From Gammaproteobacteria bacterium (GTDB taxonomy: Bacteria > Pseudomonadota > Gammaproteobacteria > Pseudomonadales > Azotimanducaceae), in NCBI GenBank assembly GCA_028821035.1, contig JAPPHP010000098.1:1-20616 (forward strand): DNA of 20,616 nt, given 5' to 3'. Below, piece after piece: positions 1 to 7,735 of this stretch. The translations under genes were made by a program, and so were the position numbers. The stretch's first letter is position 1. Every line of letters starts with the position of its first letter. The notes under the pieces are model-generated. The model saw only the letters and a program-made list of their open reading frames with translations. It was not told the DNA's origin and did not search any database.

Positions 1-152
1 GCTGCGGTGCTGTCATTCCAGGCCTGCTTGCATCTTTCGTAGTAGGATTGCGCGTACACTGAGGCCGAGGCCAGCCCAAGGCAGCCAAGAAGGGCAACCA
101 TGAGAAGACGGCGGTTCCGGGGCGTTGGTTTCATCATGATGCTCGCATCCAT
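1..152 (-). CDS. small secreted protein, paralogue of the next gene (3' part outside window)
   Basis: Only the N-terminal 50 codons are in the window; the rest lies to the left. ATG at 152 is chosen because it has a strong GAGGAA ribosome binding site at 158-163. In-frame ATGs at 137 and 134 lack one. The N-terminus has a positively charged stretch (PRNRR), a hydrophobic core and an Ala-x-Ala-type end (VYAQ), so it is a signal peptide. The mature part begins SYYERCKQAW, which parallels NYQTCKKAYE of the gene at 306-737 (Y-x-x-C-K-x-A). The two are therefore probably tandem duplicates of a small secreted cysteine-containing family. I do not recognise the family and give no function. Confidence 0.72.
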   Translation of the reverse strand, partial: MDASIMMKPTPRNRRLLMVALLGCLGLASASVYAQSYYERCKQAWNDSTA

Positions 153-255
153 GTTTCTTCCTCGTTTATCGGCTTACCTGTGTGCCGGTTGTGCCCGATG
201 ATTCAACGACTGCCAAGCTGCTTGACTGATAGAGCGCGCTTCCCGGATCCGAGGT

Positions 256-273
256 CGCGAACGCGCGTTCGCG
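256..273. repeat. 18-bp perfect palindrome between two secreted-protein genes
   Basis: CGCGAACGCGCGTTCGCG reads identically on both strands. It lies in the 153-bp spacer between the end of the gene at 306-737 and the start of the gene at 152. It could fold as a hairpin in the transcript or bind a dimeric protein. No T-run follows on either strand, so a classical intrinsic terminator is not supported. Confidence 0.6.
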
Positions 274-305
274 TCATGCCAAGCTCCGGGGGTCGGGACT
301 CCAGC

Positions 306-737
306 CTAGGAGCCTGTCCATCCTCGCGGCCTAAGCCAGACATCGGTCCTGCTGTTGCCATAGGCATGCCCCTCGTAACAGAAGGGAAACACTTCCTTCA
401 TTTGCGACTCATGGCCGCGGAACCAGCCTTGTGCGTTGTGCTGACAGTTGTTTGTGCCCCACCCCCACCCGACACAGAACGTACCGCCCCAATCGCCATT
501 CTGGCATTTCGGGCATTTCACATAGACTTCACAAGTTAGCTGTCCCGTACTGTCGTATCCGTCTTCCTTGGTCCAGTGCCAAGCGCAGCCGAATCCATCT
601 GTTGCCGCAGGGCTCTCCTCGTAAGCCTTCTTGCATGTCTGGTAGTTGTCTGCCAAGGCCGAAGGCAGCGCAAGGATGCCAAGAAGGGCAAGTGCGGCCA
701 AACAACAACGGTTTGAGTCATTCGATTGAATGGTCAT
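306..737 (-). CDS. small secreted eight-cysteine protein, function unknown
   Basis: A 143-residue protein. ATG at 737 is preferred to the longer in-frame start at 932, because AAGGAG sits just upstream (RC of 740-750) and a signal peptide begins there. The longer reading would run into the upstream gene. The hydrophobic core is at about residues 11-27 with likely cleavage after ALA (residue 29). The mature part has eight cysteines (35, 51, 69, 75, 78, 88, 98, 120), an even number that fits four disulfides in the periplasm or outside the cell. A CPKC pair (75-78) and a Gly/Trp-rich stretch (83-94, GGTFCVGWGWG) stand out. The start of the mature part matches the partial gene at 1-152. It is probably co-transcribed with the genes on both sides. 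Family not recognised. Confidence 0.72.
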   Translation of the reverse strand: MTIQSNDSNRCCLAALALLGILALPSALADNYQTCKKAYEESPAATDGFGCAWHWTKEDGYDSTGQLTCEVYVKCPKCQNGDWGGTFCVGWGWGTNNCQHNAQGWFRGHESQMKEVFPFCYEGHAYGNSRTDVWLRPRGWTGS

Positions 738-835
738 CTTCCGCTCCTTCGCTCCCTCATGCTGCTTTGAGGCCCAATGGGATGGTGTCGGGTCACCCCC
801 AACTGAATCGTTACGCAGGACCGCAAGCCCCGGAG

Positions 836-1225
836 TCAACATGCTATCGTTGGACTGCTGACAAAGAAAACGCCGCAGGCCGAACATAGGACATCGTAGC
901 GGGTTGGATCCGCTGCAATCTGAATCTGGCACTGCCCGGTCGGAAAGGACGACGTGTCAAACGACTCGGTCATGTCGGAGGTTCCGCCCGCCGGGATCGT
1001 GATGTTCCGGGTAGTCCCGCAGCCTTCCAGCGTTACGGTTTCGTCGGTGTCGTAGTTCCAATGGAATGTGCGGACTTTGATCGTTGCCGTTTGGCAACCC
1101 TGGGCCAAGTTGTTTGGGCTCTCGCTTTCGACGGCAATCTGCGGTCGCGGCTGCGCCGATGCGGGGGGGATCACGGTCAGTGCGCCGATCAGCACGGCAC
1201 CCAACAGTGCAAGCAGTTTGCTCAT
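836..1225 (-). CDS. small secreted six-cysteine protein, function unknown
   Basis: A 129-residue protein with a clear signal peptide: MSKLL, a hydrophobic core to about residue 19, then PASA with cleavage near residue 24. The mature domain (25-129) is rich in Thr, Ser and Val and has six cysteines (44, 69, 99, 114, 117, 129). The last Cys is the C-terminal residue and there is a CSAC pair. The alternation of polar and hydrophobic residues suggests a beta-sandwich, but I cannot name a family. It is first in a run of three minus-strand secreted-protein genes, 98 bp before the next, and a good promoter lies about 130 bp upstream. The ribosome binding site is weak. Confidence 0.7.
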   Translation of the reverse strand: MSKLLALLGAVLIGALTVIPPASAQPRPQIAVESESPNNLAQGCQTATIKVRTFHWNYDTDETVTLEGCGTTRNITIPAGGTSDMTESFDTSSFPTGQCQIQIAADPTRYDVLCSACGVFFVSSPTIAC

Positions 1226-1357
1226 GACGCTGGTTTCCGGTGGTAGCGGGACTGTGGCGCCTATCCTGCGTCAGCCGCAGTTGGCTTTTGCGTACTGTTG
1301 CAGTCCATTGCGCAGTTCAGCGCGATTCGCTCCCTCTTGCCAACTGGCTCTAAGCGT

Positions 1358-1385
1358 ACTACACCGAATCAGGGGGCTCTGTCAA
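1358..1385 (-). promoter_or_regulatory. sigma70-type promoter for the secreted-protein genes
   Basis: On the minus strand there is a consensus -35 TTGACA at 1385-1380, a 16-nt spacer, and a -10 TGTAGT at 1363-1358 (four of six matches). Transcription would start near 1350, leaving an untranslated leader of about 125 nt before the ATG at 1225. It is the only good promoter match I found upstream of this three-gene run. Confidence 0.5.
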
Positions 1386-1506
1386 GTGTCGTCGTCGCGC
1401 GAGGGTGCACGTCATATTTGTGGGGAGTTGATCGACATGGCGGTTTGGTTTGGGTTTGGCGCGTCTTTCTGGCAGGCTTTAGGTTGCCAGAAACGGAGCG
1501 CTGCCC

Positions 1507-1950
1507 ATGCCCGAACCGCACGACGCACAGCCGCTTGAAGAACAACGCCGCACCTTGCTCGACGCACTCGCCCGCATCGGCGACTTTCGACCGGCACGCT
1601 GTTGTCGCGCTACCGCAAGTGTGGCAAGCCGACCTGTCACTGCGCGCGCGAAGGCGATCCCGGACACGGCCCGAAATGGGTGCTGGTACGCAGCGTGGAC
1701 GGTGGCCGGCGCAACTGGAGCATTCCCGAGGCGGCGCTCGCGCAGACGCGGGAGCAGGTGGCCGAATACCGTCGGTTCCGGCAGTTGCTGCGCGAGTTGA
1801 TCGACGTGAGCGAGCGCCTGTGCGAGACGCGGCTGGCGGAGCGCCGGGCGGAGCCCGCAAAAAGGGGGCGCCGGACGCCGCGCTCGGCGCGGCGCTGGGC
1901 GTGATGGGCCGGCTGGTGGCGGCGCGCCTGAACGCGGACCGTGGGTCCTG
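1507..1950 (+). pseudogene. frameshifted DUF6788-type (transposase-associated) protein remnant
   Basis: Three reading frames together give one recognisable protein. The first frame, from ATG 1507, reads PLEEQRRTLLDALARIGDFR. Near 1588-1600 the homology moves to the frame that reads SRYRKCGKPTCHCAREGDPG, HGPKWVL, and an EYRRFRQLLRELIDVSERLCE helix. Near 1858-1868, at a run of A and G (aaaaaggggg), it may move again to KKGAPDAALGAALG. Cys-rich KCGKPxCxC followed by GPGHGPxW/Y and an EYRRF helix is the pattern of the DUF6788 family, often encoded next to transposases. No transposase or terminal repeats are intact here, so this is probably a decayed insertion. The exact right end is uncertain. 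Confidence 0.6.
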
Positions 1951-2084
1951 CTCGGGTTCGGCCATCAACTCATCAACTTCGGCAACGGACGCAGGTACCC
2001 GCATTACTCGCCAGCGGGGCACAATGGTGCGCTGGTCTACGCCAAATTCAGCTTTCGATCTGACATCTCTGAGTGATCTCTGAG

Positions 2085-2116
2085 TCTGACCTTGACAACG
2101 TTGCGCCGGGGTCAGA
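2085..2116. repeat. inverted repeat upstream of the receptor gene
   Basis: TCTGACC at 2085-2091 pairs with GGTCAGA at 2110-2116 across an 18-nt loop. One mismatch followed by one further pair extends the arms outward. It lies 62 bp before the receptor start codon. It may be a leader hairpin, a protein-binding dyad, or the edge of the decayed element to its left. I cannot choose among these from the sequence. Confidence 0.35.
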
Positions 2117-2177
2117 GTATCGGTCGAACTCGATGGGGAACAGCCGTCTCTCAGTCGCGGTCGCCAAGGAGGCAAAG

Positions 2178-5153
2178 ATGTCCACAGGACCCGGCAAGAA
2201 GACGCCGCTGGCGTTAGCCATATCGTTGGCGCTCGCCGGCGGCGCTACCAGGGGCGAGGAAGCGGTCACGCCGCCTCCCACGTCGGAGGGTCCGACCCTG
2301 ATCGGCGAGATCGTCGTGGTCGGAATCCGCGAGAGCCTGCGCAGGTCCATGGACCTGAAACGGAGTGCCGATGGGGTCACGGACGTAATCACCGCCGAAG
2401 ACATCGGTGACTTCCCCGACAGCAATCTCGCCGAATCGCTGCAGCGCATTACCGGCGTGTCCATCGACCGGGAGCGGGGCGAGGGTGCGCGCGTAACGGT
2501 CCGGGGTTTCGGCCCGGACTTCAACCTCGTGCTGCTCAACGGGCGGCAAATGCCGACCACGAGCGGCCTGAGCCGTTCGTTCGATTTCGGTGACCTCGCC
2601 TCGGAGGGCGTCAGCCTGGTGGAGGTGTACAAGACCAGCCAGGCCGATGTGCCGACCGGCGGGATCGGCTCGACGATCAACATCCGTACCGCGCGGCCCC
2701 TCGACAATCCCGGCACGCGCTTCACGGCCTCGGCGAGCGGGCTGCACGACCGTTCGACGGACAGCGGCGACGATTTCACGCCGGAACTGTCCACCCTCTT
2801 CTCGCGCACGTTCGCCGACGACACCGTGGGCATCTCTCTCAACGCCGTGCGCCAGGAGCGCAACAACGGCGCGGACACCGCGAGAGTGGACGGTTGGCGG
2901 ACCTTCCCGGGCGAGGTGGACAACTGCTGGTGCGGGGTCGGCCCATCGGAGTGGGGCGGGATTCCCCCCGCCGGCGACCCGAACCAGCAGAACCGCCCCG
3001 GTGCGGGTGACCTGTATTCGGTGCCGCAGGCTATCGCTTACGAGCTTGCCGAGTATGACCGGGTGCGCACGAACGGGCAGCTCACCCTCCAGTGGAGGCC
3101 AAATGCCTCGTTGCTCGCGACCCTCGACCACACCTACTCGGAACTGGAACTCGAACGCGCGTACCACAACCTCTCGGCGTGGTTCAACTTCGGGGGCCAG
3201 GAGACGGTCTGGTCGGACGGCCCGCAGGCGTCGCCCGTCGTCTACGCCGAGAACTCGGTCAACAGCGACTTCTCCATGGCGACGGGCCAGGACGCATGGC
3301 GTACCCAGAACCAGTCGACCGGCCTGAACCTGCTCTGGGCCGTGTCCGACCGCCTCGAGATCGAGTTCGACCACCACGACTCCAGCGCCGACCGCAAGCC
3401 GGCGAGCCGCTTCGGCGACTCCGCGCTGCTGTCCACCGCCGCCTTCACGCGCAGCAAGACCACGGGCCACTTCGGCAAGGAACTGCCGGTCCTCGAACTC
3501 ACCCTTGCGGATCCCCTTTCCCCGGACGACATGATCGTCACCGGGAGCGTGTTCGCGAACAACCTCGCCGACATGTCGATTCGCCAGACCCGGCTCGGCG
3601 GGCAGTGGGACGTCGAGAGGGGGTCGGTCGAGGGCATCGACTTCGGCGTGCAGCTCACCGAGGTGGACAACCGCTCGGCCAGTTCCATAGTGCAGCGCGA
3701 CGCCTGGGGCGGGGTGACCCAGCCCGGGGCGATCGCGGACCTGCTGAATCCGGCGTCGGCCGCGGGCGCCTTCGACGAGGTGCCCGGGGGCGGCGACTCC
3801 CGCCGCCAGGCCGAGTTTTTCACCTTCGACATGAAGGAAGTGATCGCCCGGACGGAGGCGCTCATGGCCTCCGGGGAGGCGGTGACGTTCATGCTCCCCG
3901 ACATGGGCGACTGCGGTACCGGGTTCTGTACGTCGAGCCGCTTCAACAGCGACCGCCGTACCGTCGAGGAGTCCCAGGCCATCTACGCTCAGGTGCGTTT
4001 CTTCCGCGAGGTCGGGGCAGTGCCCGTGCGCGTGCGCGCGGGCCTACGCTACGAGGAGACGGACGTGTCCTCGCGCGCGCTGTCGCCTTCCTACACCCGC
4101 ATCGACTGGGTGGCGGGCAACGAACTCTCCGCCGTGCAGGGGGACCCGGAGTTCACGGAGCTCGAAGGCGACTACGACGTGGTGCTTCCGAGCCTGGACG
4201 TGAAGGCGGACCTTACGGACTCGCTGGTGGGCCGCTTCTCGTACGGCGAGACGATCACGCGACCCAACTACGGGGACATCCAGGGCGGCCAGACCATCGA
4301 CACGCTGGTGCGGGTCACCGAAGGTACGGGACAGCGCGGCAATCCCGCCTTGCTGCCGTTCGAGGCCCGCAACATCGACCTGTCCGTCGAGTGGTACTAC
4401 CGCCCGGACAGCTACGTCGCGCTCGGTTACTTCCACAAGGACGTCGAGAACTTCATCGGGACGGCGTCGGTGATAGAAGAGACGTTCGGTCTGCCGCACC
4501 CCGCGCTCGGGCCGCTCGCGGAGGAAGCGCGGAACGCGACGGGAACGACCGACTCGACCGTGCTGTACCAGTGGATCCTCGCCAACCGCGCCGACGCGCC
4601 CGGCGTCGACGCGCAAAGCGGCATCATTACCGGCGTGGCCGGCCGCGACCCGGCGTCGCCGTTCAATCTGACCGTCCCGGTCAACATCGAAGAGGCGACC
4701 ATGAAGGGCTGGGAGTTCGTGGTCCAGCACACCTTCGGGGACACCGGTTTCGGTGCCATGTTCAACGCGACGATCGTGGACGCCGACGTGGACTACGACA
4801 ACTTCAACCTGATGCAGCAGTTCGTGCTGACGGGACTCTCCGACTCGGCCAACCTGATCGCCTTCTACGAAAACGACCGCATCGGCGTCCGGGTCGCCTG
4901 GAACTGGCGCGACGACTTTCTGGCAGGTACCGGGCAGCCCAACGTGGGCGCAGGTCCGCCGACCTACGTCGCCGCATATCGGCAGGTCGACCTCAGCGCA
5001 AGCTACTGGCTGACGTACCGGATGCAGATCTACCTGGACATACTCAACCTGACGGACGAGACCATCCACACCTACGGGCGCGCCGAGGCTCAGACGCTGG
5101 TCGCGGCTCAGGCCGGCCCGAGGTACAACCTGGGCTTTCGCTACCGGCTCTGA
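2178..5153 (+). CDS. TonB-dependent outer-membrane receptor
   Basis: A 991-residue outer-membrane beta-barrel importer energised by TonB. ATG at 2178 is chosen because a full AAGGAGG lies at 2166-2172 and a signal peptide follows (residues 1 to about 25). The longer in-frame start at 2073 lacks both. A TonB-box-like EIVVVG is at 44-49. The plug domain follows (about 50-175) with the family hallmarks DFPDSNLAESLQRITGVSI, VTVRGFGPDFNLVLLNG and GGIGSTINIRT. The remainder is the barrel, ending YNLGFRYRL. The sequence style is that of the large Xanthomonas/Caulobacter receptor subgroup often linked to carbohydrates or other large substrates, but nothing adjacent fixes the ligand. The next gene, 158 bp downstream on the same strand, encodes a TonB-like C-terminus, which suggests a functional pair. 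Confidence 0.93.
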   Translation: MSTGPGKKTPLALAISLALAGGATRGEEAVTPPPTSEGPTLIGEIVVVGIRESLRRSMDLKRSADGVTDVITAEDIGDFPDSNLAESLQRITGVSIDRERGEGARVTVRGFGPDFNLVLLNGRQMPTTSGLSRSFDFGDLASEGVSLVEVYKTSQADVPTGGIGSTINIRTARPLDNPGTRFTASASGLHDRSTDSGDDFTPELSTLFSRTFADDTVGISLNAVRQERNNGADTARVDGWRTFPGEVDNCWCGVGPSEWGGIPPAGDPNQQNRPGAGDLYSVPQAIAYELAEYDRVRTNGQLTLQWRPNASLLATLDHTYSELELERAYHNLSAWFNFGGQETVWSDGPQASPVVYAENSVNSDFSMATGQDAWRTQNQSTGLNLLWAVSDRLEIEFDHHDSSADRKPASRFGDSALLSTAAFTRSKTTGHFGKELPVLELTLADPLSPDDMIVTGSVFANNLADMSIRQTRLGGQWDVERGSVEGIDFGVQLTEVDNRSASSIVQRDAWGGVTQPGAIADLLNPASAAGAFDEVPGGGDSRRQAEFFTFDMKEVIARTEALMASGEAVTFMLPDMGDCGTGFCTSSRFNSDRRTVEESQAIYAQVRFFREVGAVPVRVRAGLRYEETDVSSRALSPSYTRIDWVAGNELSAVQGDPEFTELEGDYDVVLPSLDVKADLTDSLVGRFSYGETITRPNYGDIQGGQTIDTLVRVTEGTGQRGNPALLPFEARNIDLSVEWYYRPDSYVALGYFHKDVENFIGTASVIEETFGLPHPALGPLAEEARNATGTTDSTVLYQWILANRADAPGVDAQSGIITGVAGRDPASPFNLTVPVNIEEATMKGWEFVVQHTFGDTGFGAMFNATIVDADVDYDNFNLMQQFVLTGLSDSANLIAFYENDRIGVRVAWNWRDDFLAGTGQPNVGAGPPTYVAAYRQVDLSASYWLTYRMQIYLDILNLTDETIHTYGRAEAQTLVAAQAGPRYNLGFRYRL

Positions 5154-5180
5154 GTACACGGACAGCGTCTGGGCGCGCGG

Positions 5181-5216
5181 GGGCGGAGCGTGGCGGACCC
5201 TTCCGGTGCTCCCGCC
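5181..5216 (+). terminator. weak GC-rich hairpin after the receptor gene
   Basis: GGGCGGAGC (5181-5189) and GCTCCCGCC (5208-5216) can form an imperfect, bulged stem closing an 18-nt loop, 28 bp after the receptor stop. There is no T-run after it. It could be a partial attenuator or simply GC-rich sequence, so read-through into the downstream gene remains likely. Confidence 0.25.
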
Positions 5217-5311
5217 TCGTGTCCTCGTCGTCTCGACTGCGGGCGGCTCGCGGCGCTATCCTGCACACTGCGCCGCGAGCTGCCGAGCGGTATCTCATCG
5301 GATGACGTAAT

Positions 5312-7687
5312 GTGACGCTCCCAGCCGTCGAACACCCAGGCGCACTGTCGCCCGGTACACGAATCGAACGGTTCGAGGTCGACTCCGTTCTCGCGGCGAG
5401 CGACGCCAGCATCCGGTACTCCTGCCGGGAGGACGGCCAGCGTTTCGCCCTCCTCGAGTGCTTCCCCGCCGCCCTGGTGCGCAGGCAGGACGGCGATCTG
5501 GTACCGCATACGGCGACTACGGCGAGCGCTTTCGCAGCCTTGCTCGAAGAGCTCCTGCGTGACGCGGACAACGCGGTGGCGTTCCGGCATCCCGGCGTGG
5601 TGCCGCTGCATCGGACGTTTCGCGAGAACGGCACGGTCTATGCCGTCATGGACTACGTGGAAGGGGAGGCCCTGGCGTCAGTGCTCGCGCGCGAAGGACG
5701 TCTGCCCGCGGATTCCCTCCAGTCCCTGACGAACGGGCTGCTGGCCAGCCTCGAAGCACTGCACGGCGCGAACCTCCTGCACCTCGGCGTCGATCCGGGC
5801 GAGATCGTGGTTACCGAGGAGGAAGACGCGGTGGTACTCGCGAGCACGCTGGTGCGTCGCAGCGCGGGAGGGGCCCGACACGCCTTCGCCGAGGTCCGGC
5901 AGCAGCGGCATACGGCGTTCACCACCTCGCCGTACGCGGCCATCGAACTCTACGCGAAGGGTGGACAGATCGGTCCCTGGACCGACCTCTACGGGCTGGC
6001 GGCGACGCTGTATCACTGCGTGACGGGAGAGGCTCCGCCGGCGGCCCTCGACCGCGTGCTGCACGACGATCTGTCCGCGCTGTCCGCAAAGGCCGGTGGC
6101 CACCCCCATCCCGACATCCTGGCTGCCATCGACGCGGCCCTGCAAGTCCAGCCGACCGAAAGGCCGAGGAGCGTGGACCGCTGGCGGATCGTCTCGCAGG
6201 GGTCGTCCGCGCCGGCGCGGCCGGGCCAGATCGGCGCGCGGGGCGGCAGTGCCGTCACCAAAGAGGGGGGCGGCAGCGCCAAGCCCCGCTGGGCGCTCGC
6301 GGCCCTGGGTCTGGTAGCCCTGACCGCGGTGATCTCGTATCTGGACACGGGAATTCTGCGCGGCGGGGACAGTCCGGATGCAACAACGGCTGTCGAAGTG
6401 GCCGACGGTCCCGCCGAGACCCCTGCCGAGAATGTGGTCGCGCAAGAGGGGGCCACGCCCGATAGGGGTGCGGTGACAGCGGACGGCGCGGCGGCGCCGG
6501 ACTTGCCGGCCGAAGAGTCCGTGGCGATGGCCGAGACCGCGTCCGAGCAGGACACGGCGCCCGAAGAGGCCGCAGCACAACCGGCGGGCGAAACCGCGGA
6601 GATCGGCGACCCGCGCGGCGGAGACAATGTCGCCGACGCCGGTGACCCGGCCGAGGCCGCCACCGAAGCCGGCGCCGACCCGAACGGGGAGAACGTGGCC
6701 GATGCGCGAGAGGAGCCGGAGCCGGCGGCGTCGGCCGCGATGCTGGTCGAGACGGTGCCCGCGGGCGTCGAGGTCTGGCTTGCCGGAGAAAGGGTCGGCC
6801 GGACGCCGCTGCAGCTCGAGGGCCTGACGCCCGGCGCGCGCGACGTCTCGCTTCGTCACCCGCTGTACGAGACCATTGACCTCCTCGAGCAGGAGTTCCC
6901 CGCCGGACGCCAGGTACAGATCGAGCGGCGTCTGGCACGGGCCACCGGCGCCCTGAGCCTCACCACGGACCCGCCGGGCGCCTGGATCACGTGGCGTGGC
7001 GAGCGCCTTGTGGACGCAACGCCGGCCACGGTCGAAGGGCTTCCCGCAGGGCCCATGGAACTGGTCATCGACGCACCGGGTTACGTTGCCCAAGCCGTGA
7101 CGGTGGAGGTCCCGCGCGGTGACACGAGCGCGTTCACCTGGTCGCTGGAGCGCGCCTTCGGGACGCTGACGCTCGACCTTTTCCCGCCCGACGCCCAAGC
7201 GAGCATCCTCGGCGAGGACGGGGGCACGTACTCCGCCGGGATGGCGTTGCCCGAAGGCCTACATCGCGTCGAAGTGTCGCACCCCGACTACAGACCCGAG
7301 ACGGCCGCGGTCACGATCGCGGGCGATACGCGGGCGACGGTCGCGCTGGAGCGGCTGCAGTCCTGCGCGCTGCGCGTACGCGGCACTCCTCCGCCCGCCA
7401 GCTATCCCTTCGAGCGCACATTCGGCGGCGGACGCCGGAGCCAGGGTTCCGCCAACATCCTCGTCGCGTTCACGGTGCAGGAGGACGGTACGGTAGCAGG
7501 AGAAAGCGTGACCGTGGACATCGAACGGTCGACGCTGGACGAAGCCGACGCCCTCGAAGCGTTCTCGGAGGCCGCCATGGACGCGGTGGCGCGCTACCAG
7601 TTCGACTTCGCGGAAGGGCCGTGCACCAAGCGTCAGCAAGCGAGCCTGATGATCCGGTTCATGGCCGCGGGGGGGGGGGACGGCTGA
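5312..7687 (+). CDS. pseudokinase - transmembrane - PEGA x3 - TonB C-terminal-like fusion protein
   Basis: A 791-residue protein with an unusual architecture. Residues 18-297 follow the fold of bacterial Ser/Thr kinases (HPGVVPLHRTFRENGTVYAV, GPWTDLYGLAATLYH, TERPRSVDRW). Every catalytic motif is lost: the Gly loop is VLAASDASI, the ATP-anchoring Lys is Leu48 (FALLECFP), HRD...N is HLG...E (157-164) and DFG is AST (177-179). One hydrophobic helix (about 327-346) is followed by an acidic, Ala/Pro-rich linker (350-475). Three PEGA-type repeats follow (about 477-541, 546-613, 616-682). The C-terminus (about 708-785; ILVAFTVQEDGTVAGESV, AAMDAVARYQF) resembles the TonB C-terminal domain. With the kinase-like part in the cytoplasm, the topology matches TonB. 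Start GTG 5312 is the first possible after an in-frame stop at 5303; its ribosome binding site is weak. A G11 run lies near the 3' end. Confidence 0.85.
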   Translation: MTLPAVEHPGALSPGTRIERFEVDSVLAASDASIRYSCREDGQRFALLECFPAALVRRQDGDLVPHTATTASAFAALLEELLRDADNAVAFRHPGVVPLHRTFRENGTVYAVMDYVEGEALASVLAREGRLPADSLQSLTNGLLASLEALHGANLLHLGVDPGEIVVTEEEDAVVLASTLVRRSAGGARHAFAEVRQQRHTAFTTSPYAAIELYAKGGQIGPWTDLYGLAATLYHCVTGEAPPAALDRVLHDDLSALSAKAGGHPHPDILAAIDAALQVQPTERPRSVDRWRIVSQGSSAPARPGQIGARGGSAVTKEGGGSAKPRWALAALGLVALTAVISYLDTGILRGGDSPDATTAVEVADGPAETPAENVVAQEGATPDRGAVTADGAAAPDLPAEESVAMAETASEQDTAPEEAAAQPAGETAEIGDPRGGDNVADAGDPAEAATEAGADPNGENVADAREEPEPAASAAMLVETVPAGVEVWLAGERVGRTPLQLEGLTPGARDVSLRHPLYETIDLLEQEFPAGRQVQIERRLARATGALSLTTDPPGAWITWRGERLVDATPATVEGLPAGPMELVIDAPGYVAQAVTVEVPRGDTSAFTWSLERAFGTLTLDLFPPDAQASILGEDGGTYSAGMALPEGLHRVEVSHPDYRPETAAVTIAGDTRATVALERLQSCALRVRGTPPPASYPFERTFGGGRRSQGSANILVAFTVQEDGTVAGESVTVDIERSTLDEADALEAFSEAAMDAVARYQFDFAEGPCTKRQQASLMIRFMAAGGGDG
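7669..7679 (+). repeat. G11 homopolymer within the 3' end of the pseudokinase-TonB gene
   Basis: Eleven consecutive G residues encode the AGGG stretch three codons before the stop. Slippage by one base would replace the last few residues and extend or shift the C-terminus. It may be a slippage-prone site or an assembly length error. Confidence 0.8.
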
Positions 7688-7696
7688 CGGAGGTCG

Positions 7697-7714
7697 CCGG
7701 GCCCTGTCCCCCGG
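7697..7714. terminator. possible shared hairpin between convergent genes
   Basis: CCGGG (7697-7701) and CCCGG (7710-7714) enclose an 8-nt loop in the 48-bp gap between the convergent pseudokinase-TonB and ammonium-transporter genes. The position suits a bidirectional terminator, but the stem is short and has no T-run. Confidence 0.25.
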
Positions 7715-7735
7715 TATCGGAACCGCGTGACTTCC

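Noticed and set aside
1298..2083. 261-codon plus-strand open frame
   Set aside because: It mixes non-coding sequence with one frame of the decayed DUF6788 remnant; only the short KKGAPDAALG part may belong to the old protein.
3092..5305. 737-codon open frame on the plus strand
   Set aside because: It overlaps the receptor in another frame. Its translation is Arg/Gly/Pro-rich with no motif, a usual by-product of GC-rich coding DNA.
5678..7198. 506-codon open frame on the minus strand
   Set aside because: It is antisense to the pseudokinase-PEGA-TonB gene; no motifs.
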